DNA from: Paludibacteraceae bacterium
GTDB lineage: Bacteria; Bacteroidota; Bacteroidia; Bacteroidales; Paludibacteraceae
Assembly (NCBI GenBank): GCA_017962005.1
Contig: JAGCWE010000112.1
Coordinates: 1 to 44,399 of the forward strand
Length of the DNA stretch: 44,399 bases
Reading direction: 5' to 3'
Every line of letters starts with the position of its first letter. Positions within the stretch are counted from its first letter, which is position 1. The position numbers were made by a program, and so were the translations under genes. The notes beneath the pieces are model-generated. The model was given only the letters and a program-made list of their open reading frames with translations. It was not told the origin of the DNA and did not search any database. This document shows positions 7,514 to 17,187 of this stretch, piece by piece.

Positions 7514-10500
7514 TTACTCTTGTATTATTCCTAACATATCGTAGCGTTTGCCGTCACGGATGATGTAAACACAGCCGTTCTCCACCACCTTGACGATCCC
7601 GCTGCCGTCCGCACTGACCCGCTCCGTATCCGTGGCGGTCTTCTTTCCCAAAACAAGGCGTGCGGGCGCGCCATACTTCACCACGGCATCCTTACCCTCG
7701 GTCGGAACCTTGAAACAGGCGCGGAAACCACGCATCGGATTATACGTGTTGGGCCAGTGGAACTGGTTGCCGCTGCCTATAAACAGATTGTCACGATCCT
7801 GATAATTCATCTGGTAGCAGGGCACGCTGCCCATAAATCTGATGCCGTTCCCCACGGCATACCCGTCAGCGGTTTCTATTTTCACATTGAAGAAATAGAG
7901 GTTCGTGATGACCTCGCCTGTGTTAGCCCAGCGAATCAGATAAGGGATACCCGCCTCAATGGCATCCACCGGCGACATGTAGAGTTCCAAGTCCCCGTTA
8001 GCAATCTTCTCAGCGTAGTCAAAAGCGAACAGTTCGCATCCCGCCAAGTCGGAGCCGGCAATCTCCCCTGCATCCATCGAGAAAGGCAGGCAGAGCGTGT
8101 TGAAATAGCCGTCCTTGTACAAAGTGCGTTCCATAATCAACGCCGACATATAGCGATCCACATACGGATAGAAGAACTCGCGTATATAGTCATCGCGCTC
8201 GCTTATATACAGCGCACCCTTGGAGCCAGTGGCCATACCGCCGCCCTTGTCCAGACCGTCAGTGCCTCCGGCACGCCGTCCGGGCGCGCTTTCCATACCG
8301 CCGGACGAAACCACCATCGCTGAGCTGACATTGATAGTCAGCTGCTGCGAGGAGGACTTGCCCTCAAGAAGGACACCACGGTACGGCGGCAAGAGGAAAG
8401 GTTCGGCATCGTCCGCCACATCGCGGTTGAAGACAGTCGATTCCTCGTTGTACGGGGCACCCGTAACGCCCTCCTGCTTCCAATAGTACTTGCCGGTCAG
8501 CTTGTCGGAGTTGTCCGCCACCAGTCGCGCGATGTCAACATATCCGAACGTCGGGTTGCCGAACAGATAGACACCCTCGTAAACCTCTTTCAGGGTGAAA
8601 TCATTGTCACCTGTATAGACGGGCTTTCCGTAGTCCCCGTCACGGACGACAGTCTCGCTGTCGTACAGCCATCTGCCATACTCGGTGTTGTAATAATTGT
8701 AGGTGTTGTCCCGCTTAGGCAGGCGTATCACCGGATTGACCGCACCGGAGGCACAGTCAATGCCTATCATGCTCGCCTCACCCGCCACCATCGGACGGGT
8801 CAGCGTGTTGGTCGCCACTATCCAGCGGTCGTTTTCCGCGTCATACTCGGAATTATAAACCTCATACACATTGCGGTCCGCCGCCGAAGTATTCACCGTC
8901 TGGCGGATGGCCGCCACGCTGAACGGGTCGTCGGTCTCGTTCTGGGAAGCGAACATGTCGCCGCTGACCACGCCCTTGATGGGTATGGACACCAGCCCCC
9001 ATTTCCGTGCATCCACACGAATGTCTATGAACGCCTGCCCATGGATGGCGATACGCTCCTGCCCCGCCACGGACGCGCCGTCAGGCAGATAGATGTTATT
9101 GCACTCGTTGCGCTTGTAGTTGATGTCGTAGGCCTCGACAGGATTGGCGTCAAACGTGACGGAATACGCCTGCGGAAGCAGAATGACATTCGTTGACGCC
9201 AAGGGAACAAACGAGTCCCAACTGTCATCCACGTTCCAGTCGCCTCCAAGCCAAGTGACAGTATCAGGCACAATGCGCAGCGTGAAATAGGTGTAGCCGC
9301 GCTCGCAGCCCTGGTCCTCGTCCGCAAACGCCACATGGAAAGTATAGTCGTAACCCGCCTTCAGGCCAAGAAGACCGTCGCCGTAGATCCGCAGATTGTC
9401 CACCGAAGCCACGGTCTTTGTGCCGTTCTTGGCTTCGCCGTCCAGACGGGTCTCCGTCCAGCCGGGACAGGTGGAGGCGACGAGTTTCACGTCCTTTATC
9501 ACGTAGTTTGACGCTGTTCCCATACGGTAGGTGGGCAGTTGGAACGAAGCGTTTTTCTTCTGCGAGTCGGAGATGCGCACGAAGCGCGGACGATCCGTAA
9601 CAACAGCAGGCAGAGCCTCCTCCTTATTGCCCACCGCCATCATGTTCACCACCGTCTGGTCCGGACGGATGTGCAGGAAGCGCGGCGTGAGGCAGACCTC
9701 CATGCCGTTGGCAGCCGAACCGCCGACAGGGAACGCCGTATAACTGAGTGCCGTACCGGGGAGCATCGTTGCCGTGGCGGAGTTCAGCGTCAGAAGACTG
9801 TGCTTCAGCAGATGCCTTACAATCGTCCGGGATGCCGCAGCCGGCGAGGCTGTGCGGTAGTCAGCCACCGCGTCCGCTATCTCGGCGAACGAATAGAGAT
9901 ACTGTTCCGGGTGGGCATTGACGTATTCTTCATCGCCAACCAGCCAGTCGGCACGGCAGGGCGTTGACCCTTCCTCCAACTCTCCTGTCTCCTCATTCTG
10001 CATGATGTATGTCAGCACGATATCCAGCTTGTAGGAACGATAGCCGCATATATCGGTCACCTCCTCACCCAACGCCTCGTCATTGACGGTGATGCGCGTG
10101 CCGCCGGCTATCATCAGGTCGGCGTGTGTGCCGCAACCCGACTGGTCGCCAAGACCGTCCTTGTGGACAGACACGTAACCGGTATAGACGTAGTTGGTCC
10201 GCACGGTCACTGGTTGTGCGATATACAGGACGTAACGCTTGGTCGAACCGTCCACCTGCTCCTTTATATACCTGTAAACCGGCACGTCAGTGTCACGGAA
10301 CTCCGTGTCAAAAGCCAGAAGGCTTGCGGAGGTCAGTCCGCTCGCCTCGATGGCGGCATCGTCGGACAGAACAGGCACACATCCGAATTCTGTGGACGTG
10401 ACACCCATATTGGTGTAATTGGTGCTTAACACGGCGTTATGATTGTCCCGCCACTGGTAGTAGAGCGAGGTATGACCCTCCATGTCAATCGCCTGATAGT

Positions 10501-12343
10501 CCACACGCAGATAGGCAGTGATGTCATCGGTCGTGCCGGACGGGCAGCCGTAGGTGGATGACTGCATGGGGGTCACCGGCGGCTTCTGCATATAGATACG
10601 GATATCGTCAATCGCGAAATCGTTGCCGTCAGACGACTTGCCCTTGTTCATTATCTTGAGCCTGTATTTCGGATACGTGTCAGTGGCTTCAAACTTCACG
10701 GGGAACATAATCTTGTACCATTTGGCGCGCTCCATCCTGACAGAAGGGTTGCTGACATTCTCCACGGCATTGATGCCGAACTCGCCGGTGGTATAGGTGG
10801 TCAGTATGTGCTCATTACCCAAGGCATCCTCACCGATGACGATAAAATCAAGGTTCGGCGCACAGTTATAAGTTCCGGCAGTACTGGACGCGTCTATCAC
10901 CCAAGCGGAGAAATACATCGTTGAACCCGGACACAAATCCGTATGGAAGTCAATATTGAACAACAATCCGGGCTGCTCCGAGCCGTCCACAAAAATCATA
11001 TAGCCCTTTTGGGCATTTTCCACAGCATTTGGCGAGCCATCCACATGGTTATAGATCCACGGGGTCTGAATATCTCCTTCGGCCTGCTTGTTCACCCATA
11101 CGTCCTGTGCGTTCACCACGCCGTATTCGCTCCAGGTGGGCTCGCCGTCATGATGGGAGCGGGAACTCTTTTTATCAATGATATAGTATCCATAGGTGGA
11201 CTCATCCACGCCCAAATGCCCATTCCAGAAAGACACTTTGCTTATCGATGTCGGTGCCTGATAGCCGGGGAGTTCGCCCGGCTCGTTGTAGTTGAACCGG
11301 TTCTCGTAGATCAGTTCCATCCTGCGGGTCGGGGCAGGCAGCGTTTCCGCCGGACCCACATTCGCCGCTTCCATAAAGGTAACAACAAACTTGGCCACAT
11401 TATATGTGGTGGCAGCATTATTACCCGCAGATCGGTATTGCAGCATATAGGTATGCGTACCCGCAGATGTGGCGGATACCGCGATAAACTGACCGGCGAT
11501 AATGCCGGAATTCATATCCGACGCCTTGGTCGCTGTACCACCATCAATGCTCCACATCCAATTGTCGTTATTATTCATTATGGTTTCCACACCGTTGCTG
11601 TTGTAATAATAATTGGAACGCGACTCATAAATATACGTGTTCACATTGTAAATCGCTTTGGTGTAGAAACGATAATCCGGACCGATATAGAGCTGGCGTC
11701 CGACCGGCGCAATCATCTCATGCACCTCCAAATACGTGTTTTCATCCGCATTCTTGTACGCCTCCATCCTGTCCGCCATCTCCGCAGCAGGGTGCATCTC
11801 GTAAATCAGACGCTTGGAGAGTGTAGGCTCGGTCAGCGCGACATCGGATGCCCACGTGGCCGGTGTGTAATCCGAATAGATAGACTGGTCGCAGGCAATG
11901 CGATAGACCGAACCGCCCTCGTGCATCGTGTAGTCAAGTTCATAGAAATGCTTGTCCAAGGCTCCGTACCGGCTGCCAATCTTGTTCTTGAACCATCCGT
12001 ATTCGTTCTGCAAAGTATATGTATCCACATTGCCGGTATAATCCACTGTTCCGTTGTCATTCTTGTACAACTGATGCGCCGCCTCAATACGCTCAGCGGC
12101 ACGGTCGGTGTCGTAACAGTACCAACGCACATATCCGTTTAACGAACAACGGTCGGGGCGATGCAGACGCACCACCTCCCCGGGTTTGGCATAGAGAATC
12201 TGCACGTCGGTGTGCACCGCCTGCTGGCCGTTCTCCTGCATTCCCCACAAACCCGCCTTGTGCGTGAGCGTGAACGCCGCCTGCATCGAAACAGACACTG
12301 TTATTGCCAGACCTGCCAATACAATACGCAAAGTGTTTTTCAT
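7514..12343 (-). CDS. Giant secreted surface protein, function unknown
   Basis: A 1609-residue protein with a Sec signal peptide (hydrophobic core LAGLAITVSVSMQA, cleavage near residue 22). The middle (about 340-610) looks like a beta-sandwich, MAM/jelly-roll-like region (IYENRFNY, then a closing FAIDDIRIYMQK), suggesting binding to sugar or protein. Residues about 1409-1550 form a module common in Bacteroidales surface proteins: DGYFNTLCLPFSMDAG, then GIPYLIRW, NLFIGSG and MRGFRACFKV. The protein ends with a tail near residue 1584 (KVVENGCVYIIRDGKRYDML), a pattern also seen at the end of the C10 protease locus at 23752. This may be a sorting or anchoring signal, possibly for type IX secretion, but that is inference. 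It converges with thiL. A promoter -7 match (TACTTTTG on the minus strand, 12453-12460) lies 110 bases upstream, without a convincing -33 box. Confidence 0.85.
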   Translation of the reverse strand: MKNTLRIVLAGLAITVSVSMQAAFTLTHKAGLWGMQENGQQAVHTDVQILYAKPGEVVRLHRPDRCSLNGYVRWYCYDTDRAAERIEAAHQLYKNDNGTVDYTGNVDTYTLQNEYGWFKNKIGSRYGALDKHFYELDYTMHEGGSVYRIACDQSIYSDYTPATWASDVALTEPTLSKRLIYEMHPAAEMADRMEAYKNADENTYLEVHEMIAPVGRQLYIGPDYRFYTKAIYNVNTYIYESRSNYYYNSNGVETIMNNNDNWMWSIDGGTATKASDMNSGIIAGQFIAVSATSAGTHTYMLQYRSAGNNAATTYNVAKFVVTFMEAANVGPAETLPAPTRRMELIYENRFNYNEPGELPGYQAPTSISKVSFWNGHLGVDESTYGYYIIDKKSSRSHHDGEPTWSEYGVVNAQDVWVNKQAEGDIQTPWIYNHVDGSPNAVENAQKGYMIFVDGSEQPGLLFNIDFHTDLCPGSTMYFSAWVIDASSTAGTYNCAPNLDFIVIGEDALGNEHILTTYTTGEFGINAVENVSNPSVRMERAKWYKIMFPVKFEATDTYPKYRLKIMNKGKSSDGNDFAIDDIRIYMQKPPVTPMQSSTYGCPSGTTDDITAYLRVDYQAIDMEGHTSLYYQWRDNHNAVLSTNYTNMGVTSTEFGCVPVLSDDAAIEASGLTSASLLAFDTEFRDTDVPVYRYIKEQVDGSTKRYVLYIAQPVTVRTNYVYTGYVSVHKDGLGDQSGCGTHADLMIAGGTRITVNDEALGEEVTDICGYRSYKLDIVLTYIMQNEETGELEEGSTPCRADWLVGDEEYVNAHPEQYLYSFAEIADAVADYRTASPAAASRTIVRHLLKHSLLTLNSATATMLPGTALSYTAFPVGGSAANGMEVCLTPRFLHIRPDQTVVNMMAVGNKEEALPAVVTDRPRFVRISDSQKKNASFQLPTYRMGTASNYVIKDVKLVASTCPGWTETRLDGEAKNGTKTVASVDNLRIYGDGLLGLKAGYDYTFHVAFADEDQGCERGYTYFTLRIVPDTVTWLGGDWNVDDSWDSFVPLASTNVILLPQAYSVTFDANPVEAYDINYKRNECNNIYLPDGASVAGQERIAIHGQAFIDIRVDARKWGLVSIPIKGVVSGDMFASQNETDDPFSVAAIRQTVNTSAADRNVYEVYNSEYDAENDRWIVATNTLTRPMVAGEASMIGIDCASGAVNPVIRLPKRDNTYNYYNTEYGRWLYDSETVVRDGDYGKPVYTGDNDFTLKEVYEGVYLFGNPTFGYVDIARLVADNSDKLTGKYYWKQEGVTGAPYNEESTVFNRDVADDAEPFLLPPYRGVLLEGKSSSQQLTINVSSAMVVSSGGMESAPGRRAGGTDGLDKGGGMATGSKGALYISERDDYIREFFYPYVDRYMSALIMERTLYKDGYFNTLCLPFSMDAGEIAGSDLAGCELFAFDYAEKIANGDLELYMSPVDAIEAGIPYLIRWANTGEVITNLYFFNVKIETADGYAVGNGIRFMGSVPCYQMNYQDRDNLFIGSGNQFHWPNTYNPMRGFRACFKVPTEGKDAVVKYGAPARLVLGKKTATDTERVSADGSGIVKVVENGCVYIIRDGKRYDMLGIIQE

Positions 12344-12619
12344 CTTTCCAGTTCCTTAAATGTGTACAAACAAGGTTTCCACCCTACTCTTTCCGCATCC
12401 CACCCCGTAGCTCAAAAAAACATATCCCGTCAAAATGCGAAAAAAAGGCTTTCAAAAGTACTGCTTTTTCCTTGCACGTTGAAAACAAAAGCGCCAAATC
12501 ACCGAAAAAGAACAAAAATGTAAACCCGACATTACAAAACAGGATATATTTCCGTTCTTTTTCCCTATTTAAGGCAACAATAGGAATACGGTATGCCTTC
12601 GGTCGGAGTAGCACTATCG

Positions 12620-12652
12620 TTCGGTTATCCTTCGGTTATCTATCGGTTATCC
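12620..12652. repeat. Three-copy 11-bp tandem repeat (TTCGGTTATCC)
   Basis: Units TTCGGTTATCC (12620-12630), TTCGGTTATCT (12631-12641) and ATCGGTTATCC (12642-12652) follow one another without gaps. The 11-bp period is close to one DNA helical turn, so each copy faces the same side of the helix. A similar-period but different repeat occurs at 27950-28004. Confidence 0.8.
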
Positions 12653-12838
12653 TACGGATGTACTTGCTGATTCCACGCTATTCCTATACTATCGTGTATA
12701 GTCCTCTCAAGGGATGAGTCATCCGACATACGGGTTCCGGCAACTGTTTGAAAAGCCCATCCGAATACGGAATACAGGGCCGAGTCAATGAAAAAGTGCA
12801 AATTTTGATGCTGTTGCACACGAAAAAAAGCAAAATAC

Positions 12839-12869
12839 TTGTGTGATTACGGAAATAGCGGTATCTTTG
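12839..12869 (+). promoter_or_regulatory. secG promoter, Bacteroidetes type
   Basis: A -33 element TTG (12839-12841) and a -7 element TATCTTTG (12862-12869) are separated by 20 bases, matching the Bacteroidetes primary-sigma consensus TTTG-N19-21-TAnnTTTG. Predicted initiation is near 12875, about 50 bases before the secG ATG. Confidence 0.75.
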
Positions 12870-12924
12870 CCGCCCGAAACAAAAACCGGAAACATTTCCA
12901 ACGCGAAACCAAACACAAAGAACT

Positions 12925-13266
12925 ATGTATACATTCATCACAATTCTCATTGTAATCATCGCCATCCTTCTCGTGCTGCTGGTTCTGGTACAGAACAGCA
13001 AGGGCGGAGGTCTGGCATCAGGCTTTGCCAGCGGCAATCAAGTTATGGGTGCCCCCCGTACAGCAGATTTCCTTGAAAAAGCGACATGGACGCTCATCGC
13101 CGTTACCGTTGTACTGAGCATTCTGGCAGTAGGTATCAGCAAAGGCTCACAGGAACAGCGCACAACTGACAGCGCCATCACCGAGCAAGTGGAAGAAGCC
13201 GCATCGGCTTTGCAGCCCGCCGCAGCACCTGCCGCAGCCGAAGACGCCGAGGCCGGAGAGGAATAA
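12925..13266 (+). CDS. secG: Preprotein translocase subunit SecG
   Basis: SecG is the small accessory subunit of the SecYEG channel in the inner membrane. The 113-residue protein has two membrane helices (about 3-22 and 53-70) joined by the conserved cytoplasmic loop VQNSKGGGLASGFASGNQ and the block FLEKATWTLI. The C-terminal tail is rich in Ala, Pro and Glu, as in many Bacteroidetes SecG. It has its own promoter and a terminator directly after, so it is probably monocistronic. Confidence 0.95.
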   Translation: MYTFITILIVIIAILLVLLVLVQNSKGGGLASGFASGNQVMGAPRTADFLEKATWTLIAVTVVLSILAVGISKGSQEQRTTDSAITEQVEEAASALQPAAAPAAAEDAEAGEE

Positions 13267-13288
13267 AAGCGAAACAGACAGGACAAAG

Positions 13289-13322
13289 AGAATCCCTTTC
13301 AGAACGAAGGGGATTCTTTTTT
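13289..13322 (+). terminator. secG terminator, inside the 3' end of the convergent gene
   Basis: An inverted repeat AGAATCCC (13289-13296) / GGGATTCT (13310-13317) is followed by a run of Ts up to 13322, a standard intrinsic terminator for secG. The right arm and T run encode the last residues (KKESPSF) of the leftward glycosyltransferase, whose stop lies in the loop at 13299-13301. The hairpin may also work weakly leftward, where the trailing bases are CTTTG. Confidence 0.85.
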
Positions 13323-14075
13323 GCGCCTTGCCGCCATGCCTCCTATCAGGCAGACAAGCATATAAAAAGGATACAACAGTTCCAACAGGAGGATAATCCA
13401 AACGGAGGATTTCGTCCTTTCCCTGCCGCGCACCAAACAGCACTCTATGGGGAACTTGACAAGCAAGACCAACGGACAAAGGAGCTGAAGCAGATTGGCA
13501 ACCACCACGATCGCACCGCAGAGGCGAATGTCGCGGTCCCTGTACGCAGGGGCTTTGCCCGCCCAACGCATCCGCTGCCGCAGCAACGCGCGCCAATCGG
13601 GCAACGGACGGACAACCGCCTCGTATTCGGGCGCATCGGCAACAGATATGACCAGTCCACGGCGCTTGAAACTCTCCAAAAGGAACATGTCGTCGCCGCT
13701 TGCCGTCTCAGGATGCAAGTCCCCGTAACTCTCCAGCCACCGCTCACGCCTGACCAACAAGTTCGCTCCCGAACACATCACAGGACACCCCTTTTGCGCC
13801 GTCAAGACGGTGAGAGCCTGAATGGCGGCGTACTCGGCGATCTGCAGGCGTTCGACAAGATTCGGGCGGTCACCGGACGACTCCATCCGCAAGGGAAGAA
13901 TGACCAAGTCGGCATCGGTGTCGGGCAATGCGGCAGGAGGCACGACATCATCGTCCATCATGTGGACATACTCCGTCTGCGCCTCGCTGATGAGCCGACG
14001 CAGGGCGTGCTTCTTGCCCTTCCCCTCATCGTTGATGCCGCGACGGGGAACCACTATGGTGTAATTGTCAATCAC
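13299..14075 (-). CDS. Family 2-like glycosyltransferase, short N-terminus
   Basis: A 258-residue membrane-associated transferase. It keeps the DxD-type motif (YVHMMDDDVVPP), an acceptor motif with paired Asp (SGDDMFLLESF) and QRMRW (the Q/RxxRW signature of processive GT2 enzymes), followed by two C-terminal membrane segments (about 183-205 and 225-247). Compared with full GT2 enzymes the N-terminal nucleotide-binding segment is reduced: the protein opens with a strand (NYTIVVPRRGIN) and reaches GKKHALRRLISEA within about 30 residues. The start is a GTG overlapping the aroA stop (GTGA, 14072-14075); an upstream start would lie within aroA. Sugar donor and product are unknown. Its last codons form part of the secG terminator. 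Confidence 0.75.
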   Translation of the reverse strand: MIDNYTIVVPRRGINDEGKGKKHALRRLISEAQTEYVHMMDDDVVPPAALPDTDADLVILPLRMESSGDRPNLVERLQIAEYAAIQALTVLTAQKGCPVMCSGANLLVRRERWLESYGDLHPETASGDDMFLLESFKRRGLVISVADAPEYEAVVRPLPDWRALLRQRMRWAGKAPAYRDRDIRLCGAIVVVANLLQLLCPLVLLVKFPIECCLVRGRERTKSSVWIILLLELLYPFYMLVCLIGGMAARRKKESPSF

Positions 14076-15124
14076 TTTCTATCGTTTTCAATACGGCGCA
14101 GTTCGTCCGCAAAATGCGGGTAGGACTTGGCGATGCACGATACGTCGTCGCAGGGCAGGCCAGCGGCAAGCAACGCCATTGCCACGCGGTGGTCATGATG
14201 CGTGCGGTGTTCCCTGACAGACAGCAGGCGGTCGCTCTCCTTGTAGGGAAGACGCTCCGTCCCTTCGGCACGAAGCGTTATGCCCGCCATCTCGCAGGTA
14301 ATTGCCACGGCGGGATAGAGGTCGGGACAAGAGGAGAAATCGACCGCACACGCTACGGGCCTGACAAAGGCGGGTATGCGTGACAAGAGCGTCCCCTTGC
14401 GCCCCGGCTCGCTGATGTATTGCGTCCGCACGCCCAATCGCGCGAATATATCCGCCACGCACCGGTCGCCCTGCAAGGCGGAAGGTTGCAAGTCCCTGAG
14501 GAATATCTCCCCGCCGCGGAGGGCCACATACTCATACCAAAAAGCCGCGCTGCTCCAGTCCGGCTCCACACTGCCGCCGCGACATTCCTCGTAGGACTGA
14601 ATCATCCGGCGGGTCATTGCGATATAAGGGGATGTGTCGTCCGTCTGCACATCCACACCTATGAGCAAGAGGGCGGACACGAACTGGGACGACAGCAAAG
14701 GCGCGTCCGTTCCCATTGAAAGTGTTTTCTTGTCCAGCCGTCTGGCGCGGACACGCAAGGGAGGGAAACCTTCCTTACCTATATATATAATGTCCGCGCC
14801 GAGTTGCCGAAGCGCATCCACCTCCTGCGCAACAGGGCGTTGGCGCATCCGCTCATCACCATCGAGGATGAATGTCGCGGGGATGTCCAGTTGCGCGCAA
14901 TATGCCGTCAGAAAGCGCATCGCCGTACCGCAGTTGTGCAGGTCGAGCGTCAGCGGGGACAACCTGTCCATTCCGTGAATGGCTTGCAGGGCATCGTGAA
15001 GAAGGCGCACATCGTCCGGCACAAACAAGCCGGAGACCCTCATAAGCGGGTCTCCGTGTACCGACTGCAGGATAAGCAGACGGTTGGCTATGCTCTTCGA
15101 TATGGGAAGTGATACGGACTGCAT
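14072..15124 (-). CDS. aroA: 3-phosphoshikimate 1-carboxyvinyltransferase (EPSP synthase), compact form
   Basis: AroA transfers enolpyruvate from PEP to shikimate-3-phosphate in aromatic amino acid synthesis. Recognisable elements are SLPISKSIANR (phosphate/substrate binding), NCGTAMRFLTAYCA, LDGDERMRQRP, SSQFVSALLL, VEPDWSSAAFWYE, PDLYPAVA (holding the catalytic Asp), YKESDR, DHRVAMA and the late Lys in AKSYPHFADEL. At 350 residues it is clearly shorter than the usual 410-430. The spacing KESDR to DHR is 11 residues here against about 39 in E. coli, and the N-terminus before the SKS motif is also about ten residues short. The frame is intact, so this looks like a compact enzyme rather than a pseudogene, but activity is unproven. 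It overlaps both neighbours. Confidence 0.88.
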   Translation of the reverse strand: MQSVSLPISKSIANRLLILQSVHGDPLMRVSGLFVPDDVRLLHDALQAIHGMDRLSPLTLDLHNCGTAMRFLTAYCAQLDIPATFILDGDERMRQRPVAQEVDALRQLGADIIYIGKEGFPPLRVRARRLDKKTLSMGTDAPLLSSQFVSALLLIGVDVQTDDTSPYIAMTRRMIQSYEECRGGSVEPDWSSAAFWYEYVALRGGEIFLRDLQPSALQGDRCVADIFARLGVRTQYISEPGRKGTLLSRIPAFVRPVACAVDFSSCPDLYPAVAITCEMAGITLRAEGTERLPYKESDRLLSVREHRTHHDHRVAMALLAAGLPCDDVSCIAKSYPHFADELRRIENDRK

Positions 15125-17157
15125 CAGTTCACATCGGGCAGGAAAGAGTAGTCGCGCGAGTAGCGCAGGTGCTGCTCCACGTACCCCTCCGTATAGTCGA
15201 TGGTGACATCGGTGACATTGCCCGCATCGTCCCTGACAAGCGTATAGACGGGATTGACAAAACCCTTGTAGGGAGCGAGATTGAGCTTCTTGTAGCGCTC
15301 AAGAATCTCCTGATGCAATTCGGGATTGACCTTGACGGCGTAGGTCTCCACCATCTCTTTCGCAGCAGCGTAATCGCCTTCGGAAGTGATGCGCTGGATT
15401 ATGCGCAACAGCTCGCCGAACAGACGGCGCAGACCGTCGTAGTCGTTGATGCGGAGGTAGTGCTTGCCGTCACGCTCGATGATTTCCACCTCTTTGTTTT
15501 CCGCGTGCTGATATACCCAGTTGGCGATGAGCTGGCGGTCGCGCATGTGCGCCTCCTCAATGTCCTTGCCGGGTTCGATGCGGACGAGCTGGGTCATCAG
15601 ACCGTTCATCATCTGCTGGTAGTAGCCCGCCTTGTAGGCATCCTTGTCGGGCAGCAGGCCGAGTTCGACAAGTTTGGGGTCGGCCAGATAATAGAGCCCG
15701 AACAGGTCGGCGCGCGCCTCCTCGATGGTCGAGCCGTGTTCCTTGAGGTTCTCCTTGGTTACACCCGGCAAGAGTTTGCCCGAGCCGTGGCCGGCACATT
15801 CGTGCAAGTCGGTATGCAGGTCGTTGCAGAGCGTGCCGTACTGCTCGGCGCGGCAGCGCGTCTCGTCGTCAATGACGAACTCCTCGGCGAAGCCGTTGCC
15901 CTTCGCCGCCTCGTCGTAGGCGTGCGAGAGGTTGTCGATGGACACGGACTTGCTGCCGTACTCCTTGCGAATCCAGTTGGCGTTGGGCAGGTTGATGCCG
16001 ATGGGAGTGGCGGGATAGCAGTCGCCACCGAGGATGGCAGCCGTGATGACCTTGGCACTGACTCCCCTCACTTCCTCTTTCTTGTATTCGGGGTCGGTGG
16101 GCGAGTTGTCCTCAAACCACTGGGCGTTCTGCGAGATAAGTTCGGTGCGGTGGGTGGATTCGATGTTCTTGAAGTTGACCATCGCCTCCCACGTGCCGGT
16201 TATGCCGAGCGGGTCGGCGTAGGTTTCGGTGAAGCCGTTGACAAAGTCCACACGGCTGTTGAGGTCTTTGACCCACGCGATACAATATTGGTTGAACGTG
16301 TCAAGGTCGCCAGTCCGGTTGTATTCAATCAGTTTTTCAATAACTTCTTTTTGTTCGGGTGTCTCGGCAAACTCAAGGGCTTTCCTGAGGCTCTCCACCA
16401 CTTGTTCCAATGCCGCCGAATAGAGTCCTCCTACGCGATAGACGCGCTCCTGCACCTTTCCGTCCTCTTTGATCAGCTGCGAGTTGAGGCCAATCCATTT
16501 GGGTTCGGGCGAATTGTCCTTATGGGCGGCATACCACGCTTCGGCTTCCGCCTGCGTCATGCCTTCCCCGTAGTAGTTGCCTGCGGACGAGGCGATGAGG
16601 TCAATGCCGTCCGCCTGCGCCATGCGTTTCTGCATCAGAGCGGGGTCGAACATCACGTCAATGACCTCCTTGTCAAGGGTATAGTCGGATTCCGCGAGGG
16701 CGTTCTCGAACCACTCGCGGCTGAACTCGGGCAGGAACTTGTCCTCGCTGTAGTGGTGGTGGATGCCGTTGGAGAACCATACGCGCTTGAGGTACTTCTC
16801 AAACAGGAAGGGCTGGCTCTCCGGATCGGTGACATATTGCTGTTTGTAGGCATCGGAGAGATAGACCGCCTCCAGCGCGCGGCGGATACGGAGATTGTAG
16901 CGGCAGTTCTGGTCATAGAGGATGTCACGCCCCTGCAAGGCCGCCTCACTGAGGTAATAGATGAGTTGCTTCTGCTGAAGCGAGAGTTGCTCGAAGCCTT
17001 CCACACGGTAGCGCAGCACCTCAAGGTCATAGAATTTGTCCACGTTGTAACAGAATTTTTCGTTGTTTTCGTTGGTCTGCTGCTTGTTTTTGCAGCCGGT
17101 AAGGGATGCCATGGCTATAAGTGCGATGGCGGCTGTGAGGAGGATTGGTTTTTTCAT
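15124..17157 (-). CDS. Dipeptidyl peptidase III-like M49 metallopeptidase, lipoprotein
   Basis: A 677-residue zinc peptidase of family M49, expected to release dipeptides from peptide N-termini. The zinc site is HECAGH (452-457, the HEXXXH type known from Bacteroides homologues) with the second motif EEARAD (479-484) supplying the third ligand. A lipobox (SLTGC, Cys 22) after a hydrophobic stretch indicates export and lipid anchoring in the envelope. The stop overlaps the aroA start (TGATG), linking it to aroA and the glycosyltransferase as one transcript. A minus-strand -7 element TACTTTTG (17188-17195) sits 31 bases upstream of the start. Confidence 0.92.
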   Translation of the reverse strand: MKKPILLTAAIALIAMASLTGCKNKQQTNENNEKFCYNVDKFYDLEVLRYRVEGFEQLSLQQKQLIYYLSEAALQGRDILYDQNCRYNLRIRRALEAVYLSDAYKQQYVTDPESQPFLFEKYLKRVWFSNGIHHHYSEDKFLPEFSREWFENALAESDYTLDKEVIDVMFDPALMQKRMAQADGIDLIASSAGNYYGEGMTQAEAEAWYAAHKDNSPEPKWIGLNSQLIKEDGKVQERVYRVGGLYSAALEQVVESLRKALEFAETPEQKEVIEKLIEYNRTGDLDTFNQYCIAWVKDLNSRVDFVNGFTETYADPLGITGTWEAMVNFKNIESTHRTELISQNAQWFEDNSPTDPEYKKEEVRGVSAKVITAAILGGDCYPATPIGINLPNANWIRKEYGSKSVSIDNLSHAYDEAAKGNGFAEEFVIDDETRCRAEQYGTLCNDLHTDLHECAGHGSGKLLPGVTKENLKEHGSTIEEARADLFGLYYLADPKLVELGLLPDKDAYKAGYYQQMMNGLMTQLVRIEPGKDIEEAHMRDRQLIANWVYQHAENKEVEIIERDGKHYLRINDYDGLRRLFGELLRIIQRITSEGDYAAAKEMVETYAVKVNPELHQEILERYKKLNLAPYKGFVNPVYTLVRDDAGNVTDVTIDYTEGYVEQHLRYSRDYSFLPDVN

Positions 17158-17187
17158 AAGTGGAAAAGTTTTGTGTTTTTACAGGCG

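Larger units (their letters stand above)
12344..12924. other. Divergent intergenic region with AT-rich block and 11-bp repeats
   Basis: No credible gene is visible in these 581 bases. The left part (about 12400-12565) is strongly AT-rich and holds an inverted repeat GAAAAAGAAC (12504-12513) / GTTCTTTTTC (12554-12563). The centre has three copies of an 11-bp tandem repeat (12620-12652). The right end holds the secG promoter. The region separates the large surface-protein gene (leftward) from secG (rightward), so regulatory sites for both should lie here. Confidence 0.7.

Noticed and set aside
10943..12142. A 399-residue open frame opposite the 1609-residue surface protein
   Set aside because: The other strand has a signal peptide and an uninterrupted long frame; this one does not resemble a protein family.
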